DNA of 64,000 bases from positions 12,487,823 to 12,551,822 of the forward strand of contig OU964935.1 of assembly GCA_918807975.1 (NCBI GenBank), written 5' to 3'. Below the pieces are notes generated by a model that did not search any database, was not told the origin of the DNA, and saw only the letters and a program-made list of their open reading frames with translations. This stretch comes from Aplidium turbinatum (taxonomy: Eukaryota; Chordata; Ascidiacea; Aplousobranchia; Polyclinidae). Position numbers and translations under genes: made by a program. Shown here piece by piece: positions 57,638 to 64,000 of this stretch (positions within the stretch are counted from its first letter, which is position 1; each line of letters opens with the position of its first letter).

Positions 57638-60600
57638 CTATTTACGTTTATTTCTTCCAACAAATGTATCCATACTGTCAAGTATTCCCAAAGTTTTTCC
57701 TGCCACGTAAGCTGCTTTTGCAGGTAACAACCTAAACAAAGTTTACATTATATTGAATGACATAAAAGTTACATTTGGCTGACGTAACACAATTTACATG
57801 ACAGTGCTTTGAGTCAGTGACGTAGCGATGAAAGCATGGACTTATCTTGCGCTACGTTTATTGCGAGCAATAACTCAAAGCAGTGCCGGTCTTTGGAGTG
57901 TGCGAACCGTGCGATCTCACAGGGCCCGCAAATTGGGAGGCCCGAAATTTACTCAAAAAATACATTAATTTTTGTTATTTTCAATGGAACAAATTTAATT
58001 AGATTCGCAGCAAGTAGGCCTACCGGTATCCTTAAACATAGGCGTAGGAGCTAGGGGTGCAGGGAATGCCTACATATAGGCCTACTATACTGTAGCCTAT
58101 ATGTCCTTGTCCCAGCCAGAAAATCAGTCTTCGTCATATCAACTCAACGTCTACACAGTTGAATTTCTAGCAAGGGTATTGCCTTGACCAGGTTGCTACA
58201 TTGGAGTTCTCCCTCTATTTTTAGTAAAGGTAAAAATGGACCCTGCAATGCTGATTTCAATTATCTTGAACTAGTCCTGTCCAGCAGGTGAACCGATCAA
58301 TGGCTTGGACACTGATGAAAACACTTTTCAGATTATCATTGTCTTGAGTCACATTCCAACCAAGGTTTTTCTGCGTAAAATCCTGTCTGTGTATTGCGAA
58401 AGTTAATCATTGAACCCGCGGCGTCGCGGAGACTGTTTCTGCCAAAGCCTAGCGGTCTAATCTTATCAAGTTTGTTCAACTTTCAACGTCCATTGAACTT
58501 TGTTCGTCGTCTTCCGATATACCACTGACACAGGAGGCGTTTCACTTCACTTTGCCTTAAAACAAGTGAGCGTAAGAAGATTCAGAGCAAATATGATCCA
58601 CCGAGACACACGCCGAGTCTTTTGCAAATCTGGAGCAAACCAATCGTGGAACACCTAAAATACGCTGTATTGCGTGTTAGAGGACTTGGACATTCTCATC
58701 TGACTTTGATGAAGTTACTTAAACTATTCTTTGGTATCATCTAATAGGTTGTTATTCAAACGCAATACGAATTGTGAAGGTTTCACTTTTCTATACCGAA
58801 GTTGTTTTAACTCACCGCATTTAGCCTAACAGTAGCCTATTGCTCATTAAATAATGCTTGATAAAGGGTTAGCTTCTTACGGTAACAAACAGACATCAGA
58901 GGAAGCACTAATACCACTTACCCTTTAAATGCATAGAGGATATACGTAATTCTAGGCATCATGAGAAGAATCTTGTTTCGAAGAACAGCATCAACAATTT
59001 GATCCACGGCATCCTTGGCCTCTATTATCTTAATGTAGCTGTAAAATAATTGACATCGCTCATAACTGTAGGTTTTCTTATTCATTTTAAAGATGTTAAG
59101 CATTGACCACTCGAACACTTATGATGTCACTAGGACAGTCGTTAGGCTATTTCATTTGTTGACTGTGCGTTTCATTTTAGCAGAGAGTCACATTTTATAT
59201 ACGTATGCCTTTAGGAAATGGTACTGATGCGTGTCACATTGTGTCAGAAAAAATGTTGTAATAAATGACAGTTGGAAACAAACGCATACACGGAGAAACA
59301 TGGAGTGCTCTATCTAAACGAGTGATTTTTAAATTGGAGGCGCCCCGTTTAGGGTACGTGAAGATTCTCCAAGGGAGGCGCAAATGTAGTAGGCCGTTGC
59401 ACTACTAGTGTGCTAGTATTGTACAAGTTGTGAACAGAAATAAATGCAAGCTCGAAACAAACTTAACTGTGAATCTGACGTGATGTGCACTGTCTTAAAG
59501 AGATAGCCTACTAAAGAAAAAACCTGACTTGGCGATTGTACACGTTCTTTGTGTTTAACATGCTACCATAAAACGATTTTCAATAAAATTTTGCCCCATT
59601 ACGGTCTGATCAGCGTTCCGCGCGTGCTTTTGTCAGAGCTTTCAAAATGGGAATGGGCGTAAGCAGCGAAGCGTGCGACTGTACAGTCTACGTCACTATA
59701 GACTAGCAATCAGCTGATTGAGCAGTAGTTGTTACTGCGGGCGATTTAACTGTAGGCTATGTACCTATGAAGGAAAACATCAAATTTTAACAGCAAAACA
59801 TCAGATCTGATGTTAAAACATCAGATGTGGTAACGTGGCTTTTGCTATTGCTGTCGATAGTGACGTATTCTTGAGCAGCGTTTCCACTTTTTGGTCATTT
59901 TGAAAAAAATAAAAATAAATGAAACATTGAACTTTGGACCTTGCCAGCAGGGTTTTGGAGCCGGAGCCCCGGAGCTCTTCGTGAAATTCAAGTGGAGCTG
60001 GAGCAGGAGCTGGAGCCAGTTGTTTGAAAAATAGCTCCGGCTCCGATGTATTTCATAAGATGCTACTACTATTGGCTGAATTCACATAATTTAACAGCAA
60101 CCCTTCCCAAAATTAAGAAATTATTTGCGTAATCAGAGGTCGAATTAACGAATATGTTTTGAAACGTAGTTTTGCATGACATTTTGATGAAAATACCTTA
60201 AATTTCATAAAGTTGTGCCATTTTTAGCAACAGTTGACTGCAGGCAATTTCAAGTTTTAGAAATTAAATTGATATGTCATTATTTTAATGAAAGCACTTT
60301 TTGGAGCCTGGAGCCGGAGCCGGAGCAGTGGTACCAATAAGCTCAGAAGCTGGAGCTAATTTATGATAAAAGATAGCTGCGGAGCCGGAGCTGGAGCAAC
60401 TTAACATTTATGCCTGCTCCAAAGCCCTGCTTGCCAGCGCCATTGAAAATATTTTTTTTTTATAATTTTTTTTTAAATGTATTCTTGAATGTTCAGTTTA
60501 CGCATTTTAATGCTTAATTCCCGCTTGAAAATTCATTTAGTATGCCTTTAATTTGTTCGGATTTGTTTCCGATTTGTTTTCCATGTGACTTCCAAGCATT

Positions 60601-63600
60601 TCAACTACATCCATAGTTATTTAGGTGAATATAAGTATACGGTAGCCTAAGTGCAGAAGTTCATTGGCTGGTCAAGAAGTCGCTTGTTGTTGCTTTTCAA
60701 CAAGGAATTAACAAAAAAAACTTATCGCATCACTCTGTTTTATGAGATAAACTGAGTATCGTCAAGAATTTTCTTCAACATTTGAGGTAAAATTTCCTTG
60801 TTGAGCAAGAACCAAGATTTGTTCGTACTGCAGCCTATTTAATAGTAGGCCTAGGCCTAACAAAAAAAAACTAAGTAAGCCGTTAGAGATCAGAACAGCT
60901 GTGTAACCTGGTCCAAACTTGGATTGTTTGCTGGGTATTAATAGTAGGCCTTGGACTTCAATGTTATTTCGGTCAGTCGTGGTCATGGTTGAGGACTTAG
61001 TCAAGAAAATTTAGTTACCATTATAACAACTAAGTTTATACTTACGGCGTTGATACTCCTTCGAACATTCCAGTATTTATATAATACGGACAAACTAAAG
61101 TTGTTTTCACTCCCGTCAGACCTTGGCCTGTTAGTTCCATCGCCAGAGCCTCCGTTAAGCCGACTGCACCAAATTTGCTTGAAACAAAAAATATTTAAAA
61201 TTAATATGTTGTCCTCAAAAAAGTTTCCATCTAATTTTGTTCCAGTGAGATAAAACAGAACTTCTTTTAAGCTAATCGTATTCCCCGTCATCTTATTTCA
61301 AACACAATTTCGTCTTCATGGTTTCGATTCGAATTTACTTTAGTAGCTAAAAAAAATTTAAGCTGCCTTTAAAGGAGTAAATTTTGTGTCGCTTACATGA
61401 AATTGGTTTGGAATACCTAGAATTCCTTCTCTATCTCAAATGTGTACATATAGCCTAGTAGGCTAGTACTAAGCATTCTTTTGATGTGTGCTGTTTTGAA
61501 GGTTAAGTTTACCTCGCAGCGTAGTCAACTTGTCCAGGTAGGCCAAACATTCCTGCACCACTAGCGATCGTGACGATATGTCCATGATTTTGTTCCATCA
61601 TTTTTGGTAAAAATGCTTTGATTGTCTGAAAAAGATTTACAAGAAAGTAGCCCAATGCCTTTGTGTTTATTCATTAATGTGAAATGAAGGCTTAGAAAAT
61701 CTACATTTTTACACACAACAACAAATAATAATAATATCAAGCTACAGTGGTAAAATTTTTACAAGATTAATAAGGTAAAAGTAATTTGTTGTTGAAATTT
61801 GGACATAAAAAAAAGCAATAAACAGTTTAATTGACGCCTGTTGCATTGGAGCCTACTAAGCAAATACGAAACAATTACTTACAGCAGGGCTTCGAAAACT
61901 AGCAGTAGCTACCCTTTACGGGGTCGCACAACAAATTCTAAAAGGCGCTAGTGGCCTAGGCTATACCTGTATCCTACAAACTATTAGCCTACATCTTTTA
62001 TCTTACATGTTTCACGCATAAATTGTAAGAACTTTCGTTCAGCTTAATAAAGTTTCTAGAAATACAAGAATGTAAAACTCTCCAGATGCGAGTTTAGCAA
62101 CAGAGGCAGGGATATCTATAACTACGGGATTGGAAGCTCTATCCAGTGCTATACATCAGTAGGGTCATCACATTACTACGACTACAGAGCGATTAACAAA
62201 ATAAAATACCGACTAAAAGATATACAAAGTTAGATTTAGCAATAATAATACAAATTGTACACTCACATGAAACTTAATTGCTGTATAAAAGTACATTTAC
62301 GCTGCTAGAAAAAAACGATGAATCCAAAAAATGAATCAATGCAACCAGTCCAGAAACAGCCTACTGTTGTTCTTTAGCATTGTGCGTACTGCAAATCGGG
62401 TCAGAAGTGAATGAGGAGTGTTTAGAAATTAGTAAAATATGCTGTTGTATCATCAACTTGTTCACTGATCGATCCAGTACGAAACCAATCCGTTTACGAT
62501 TTCATCAGAACTAAAACCAATAGTCATTCTGGAAATTTTTTAAGCAGCAAACAAAATACAACATAACTGCACTAATGGAATACAAACAAATAAAACGAAA
62601 CCAATCCGTTTACGATGTCATCAGAACTAAAACCAATAGTCATTCTGGAAATTTTTTAAGCAGCAAACAAAATACAACATATCTGCACTAATGGAATACA
62701 AACAAATAAACAAACCAGGCAGGCATAGACCTTAAGTACAATTTACAGGTAAATTGATGATTACACTTTTGGTTGTTCGTTTAGCCTATTACTTGCTACC
62801 CTTTGAGGTCAGTTTATGTGATTGTTTATCACAGCAGCGCACAAAGAAAAATGACCCTACTGGTGTATAAAATGGTTTTCAGTTCCACAGAGTTTCCAAT
62901 CCCGTAGTTATAGATATCCCTGAACAGAGGTTACGCAATGCTTGGGCCAAAAAGTTACTTTAGAACAATAATAATAATCGGCAATAGTAACAAGTAAAAG
63001 TTACACAATTATTCAACAACATACATTAACTTGTACATTTAAGACACAAAATATAGCATGTCGCCTGATCTAGACAAAGTGTTTGTGACAGTCAGAAGCT
63101 TTAAATTACAATCTTTTCCTGCACTCCATCTTAAGTTGTTAATTACCCAAAAATGAGCCATTGTGTTAATTTCCATTGTCTTCACCATCATATCATCGCG
63201 ACATTCCAACATTTTTTTCCCTGTCACAATGCCGGCGTTGTTGATAAGAATATTTATGTTGCCAATTTCTGACTTCACCTTGATTGCAAAAGGTTATGAT
63301 CTGATTATTTAAATGAAGATTTTTACTGAAGAAAAACGAGATGAAAAAAAACCTTGCCTCAGTCAATAAATACCACACGAAGAGCTTCTAACAGATTTAA
63401 ATCGATTCAGAGTAAAAATTTTCTTTACGTCTTTCATCCTATTCCACATACAGAAAATGGTATATTACTTTCAAGACCTTTTATTGTGTATTCATCCTAC
63501 CAAATTTTAAGATTAATCAAGTGGTAACGTGGTAAACCAAAGCTAGTTGGAGAAAAACTGTTACATACAGTAATGTAGAAATACTGCAAAAACTCAACAA

Positions 63601-63850
63601 TACTCCAAAGCATACGGCATATTGACTTACATATTGTCAACCGAGGTCAGGCGTAGTTTATATAAAATTACCTTACTGGCAGTATCGTAGATTTGATGTT
63701 TGTCACTTAAATCGCATACAAACGAATGCCATTGAGAAGCTAATCCAATCTCAGCCAATTGTTGCCTTGTGTCTTCCAAACCAGATTCCGATATATCCCA
63801 TCCAACCACGACACAGCCAAGCTTGGCAAATTCAATGCTCATTCTCTGAC
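57638..63850 (-). CDS. Short-chain dehydrogenase/reductase, SDR16C-type (partial)
   Basis: Six exons on the minus strand: 63850-63672, 63278-63147, 61625-61513, 61177-61046, 59038-58922 and 57731-57638. All have AG/GT borders and phases that join without a break; the stop is TAG at 57640-57638. They encode about 255 residues. The sequence opens inside the Rossmann fold at [12 protein letters not shown], and the exon with the TGxxxGxG cofactor motif lies beyond the right edge. Then come CDLSD, NNAG (in [11 protein letters not shown]), TIASGAG with the catalytic Ser, and YAASK with the Tyr-x-x-x-Lys pair, followed by [16 protein letters not shown] and the tail [13 protein letters not shown]. 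The closest families I know are epidermal retinol dehydrogenase 2/RDH10 and HSD17B11/13: NAD(P)-dependent, membrane- or lipid-droplet-bound oxidoreductases of retinoids or steroids. The substrate cannot be read from sequence. Confidence 0.9.
57884..57990. mobile_element. Fragment of the CAGTGCCGGTCTT hAT family
   Basis: CAGTGCCGGTCTTTGGAGTG followed by GTGCGATC and GGGCCCGCAAATT matches the inverted right end of the element at 39803-41798. It lies just upstream of the last SDR exon on the minus strand, in its last intron. The other end was not found. Confidence 0.65.
59499..60547. mobile_element. TTAA-target element, copy 2, in an SDR intron
   Basis: Flanked by TTAA (59495-59498 and 60548-60551) and homologous to 27480-28039 on both sides of an insertion at 59948-60429. 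It lies in the intron between SDR exons at 61046 and 59038. Confidence 0.85.
59948..60429. mobile_element. hAT MITE nested in the TTAA element
   Basis: It starts CAGGGTTTTGGAGCCGGAGC and ends GCTCCAAAGCCCTG, with a perfect 8-bp TSD CTTGCCAG (59940-59947 and 60430-60437). Copy 1 of the host element (near 27920) shows the uninterrupted site CTTGCCAGCACC. The subterminal regions are GGAGCTGGAGC-type repeats. Confidence 0.92.
62107..62922. mobile_element. hAT MITE in an SDR intron
   Basis: It starts CAGGGATATCTATAACTACG and ends with the inverted counterpart, flanked by a perfect 8-bp TSD AACAGAGG (62099-62106 and 62923-62930). The inverted arms also share CCAGTAGGGTCA-type sequence further in. 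It contains the tandem duplication at 62481-62712. It sits in the intron between exons at 63147 and 61625. Confidence 0.9.
62481..62712. repeat. Tandem duplication, 116-bp unit x 2
   Basis: Two adjacent copies starting GAAACCAATCCGTTTACGAT (62481 and 62597), nearly identical, within the intronic hAT MITE. Confidence 0.9.
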
Positions 63851-64000
63851 CTAAACAAATCTTACCACAATAACGCTTGCAAATGGGAATATCCTTCACT
63901 TTTGTTTGATTGTCACAATGTAGCCTAATGCATGATAATAATGTTGGTCGCTTCTACCTTGTTCCACATCCCTGCTATATGTTATGGCAAGTGATATTGT

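Overview
The window reads as nuclear DNA of an animal: AT-rich, dense with transposons, with intron-bearing genes whose exons are mostly 95-180 bp. Penelope-like (PLE), BEL/Pao, hAT, MULE, TTAA-target, pogo and ISXO2/Merlin-type elements together, a tRNA-derived SINE, and ETS, RING and SDR16C-type genes suggest a marine invertebrate. A tunicate or other deuterostome is a guess; nothing here fixes the species.

Host-type genes are few and only partly inside. An IAP-like RING exon lies at 5552-5745 (+). The last exon of an ETS-domain gene lies at 22822-23082 (-). A short-chain dehydrogenase of the retinol dehydrogenase/HSD17B11 type runs from 63850 to 57638 (-) in six exons, with its first exon(s) beyond the right edge. 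A possible acidic exon lies at 46355-46662 (-). Transposase-derived coding regions occur at 393-2221 (-, hAT-like, broken), about 47780-48329 (-, pogo-like C-terminus) and 48970-51004 (+, ISXO2-like, split by introns).

The rest is layered transposons, many of which can be delimited from terminal inverted repeats (TIRs) and target-site duplications (TSDs). At 11684-20880 a MULE with foldback ends made of short tandem repeats is split inside its transposase gene by a very young BEL/Pao retrotransposon (12475-19633). hAT-type elements with 8-bp TSDs occur at 9080, 21450, 23616, 24184, 25148, 29517, 30759, 33895, 34027, 39803, 40347, 43158, 44794, 59948 and 62107; several sit inside one another. 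Two TTAA-target elements (27480 and 59499) are copies of one family. Two palindromic insertions (9609-10193 and 37979-38917) look like PLE terminal repeats placed head to head, each with a short unpaired tail. A satellite array of about 372 bp x 10 spans 51763-55503.

The strongest leads are the foldback MULE family with one large and one tiny member, a hAT-bounded element carrying a PLE GIY-YIG fragment in two copies, the paired PLE palindromes with hammerhead-like motifs, and the exon-like satellite whose units differ at a splice-donor-like site.
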